A program made the translations under genes and the position numbers. Shown in pieces: positions 15,085-15,374 of a stretch of 15,374 nt of DNA. The DNA is from Dehalococcoidia bacterium UBA6808. Its GTDB lineage: Bacteria; Chloroflexota; Dehalococcoidia; GIF9; UBA5629. The stretch lies in NCBI GenBank assembly GCA_002452695.1, contig DKFA01000061.1, positions 1 through 15,374 on the forward strand, written 5' to 3'. Within the stretch, counting starts at the first letter, position 1. Each line of letters starts with the position of its first letter. Under the pieces are notes generated by a model. The model did not search any database. It had not been told where the DNA came from and saw only the letters and a list, made by a program, of their open reading frames with translations.

Positions 15085-15374
15085 TTAATCGAAAATCGAC
15101 AGCATGGGCTGGTTCTCATAAAGCACCTCAGCTGTAAAAGCCAGCAGTCCATTTCTCTTGCCAAGGTAAATCAGGTAAGAAAGCAGCTCTGCCCCTATTC
15201 CCTGTTTCTGTTCCTTGTCCCTGACCGCAAAGGCCACCTCTGCGCTGTGCACGTCCTGACCTATACCATACTGGCCAATGCCCACCACCTTCTCCTGCTC
15301 TTTACTGCCGGTTGTCGCCAGTATCACCATCTCCTGTGTGTAATCGATGACCACAAATTCCTGCAGCCGCGCAT
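15085..15374 (-). pseudogene. GNAT N-acetyltransferase domain, C-terminal part, with likely premature stop (start lies beyond the right edge)
   Basis: The open frame enters from the right edge (ARLQEFVVIDYTQEM ...) and has no start in the window. The sequence VVGIGQYGI ... AEVAFAVRDKEQKQGIGAELL is the acetyl-CoA-binding part of a GNAT fold (Q-x-x-G-I-G), followed by SYLIYLGKRNGLLAFTAEVL and ENQPML. From memory this is very close to the GNAT half of bifunctional acetyl-CoA hydrolase/GNAT proteins. In those the chain continues as LF-E-K-x-GF and ends about 20 residues later. Here TAA (15087-15085) replaces that Lys-type position. The same frame reads on as AGFQIVSSGGGVYYLILL to TAA at 15030-15028. 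The enzyme is thus probably shortened by 18 or 19 residues, which include the last beta strands. It could be a genuine nonsense mutation, a tolerated truncation or a base-call error. Confidence 0.7.

Overview
The window is bacterial chromosomal DNA with ordinary codon use, clear Shine-Dalgarno sites and sigma-70-like promoters. The gene content (OFA-family carboxylate transporters beside an acetyl-CoA synthetase, a GNAT domain of the kind fused to acetyl-CoA hydrolases, and a secreted PKD/CFI-box protein) suggests an environmental anaerobe handling small carboxylates. A Chloroflexota (Dehalococcoidia-like) or deltaproteobacterial relative is my best guess. This is an inference from protein flavour, not proof.

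Layout. The left edge (1-191, minus) is the N-terminus of a short-chain dehydrogenase. A 376-base divergent intergenic region follows. It holds a good promoter for the dehydrogenase and, just upstream of that promoter, a striking three-copy composite motif of which two copies form a 54-base nested palindrome. Rightward from 568 is a 1023-residue secreted protein: five repeats of an unnamed beta-rich domain, three PKD-like domains and a C-terminal CFI-box. It is followed at 23 bases by two tandem TPR lipoprotein-like genes, both broken. The first has at least three lesions and the second is a short remnant.

From 5392 to the right end everything reads leftward: uvrA (excision repair), two tandem OFA-family MFS transporters, acetyl-CoA synthetase (acsA), an AI-2E-family membrane protein, a YtxH-like and a YtxG-like small membrane protein with overlapping ends, and the C-terminus of a GNAT acetyltransferase that appears cut short by an in-frame TAA. 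Each of the three genes acsA, MFS-2 and MFS-1 is followed by a near-loopless GC-rich palindrome, the first two of which are convincing terminators.

How the genes may work together. acsA and the two OFA transporters form a plausible uptake-and-activation module for acetate or a similar monocarboxylate, with the genes separated by terminators and own promoters rather than sharing one long transcript. Acs keeps the lysine that GNAT enzymes acetylate in well-studied bacteria, and a GNAT gene lies about 2 kb upstream, so regulation by acetylation is possible but unproven. The GNAT, YtxG-like and YtxH-like genes are tightly spaced and are probably co-transcribed, possibly with the AI-2E gene. No RNA genes, CRISPR arrays, insertion sequences or integrase genes were seen. 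Apart from the regulatory array, the repeat protein and the decaying TPR genes, most of the window is conventional housekeeping.
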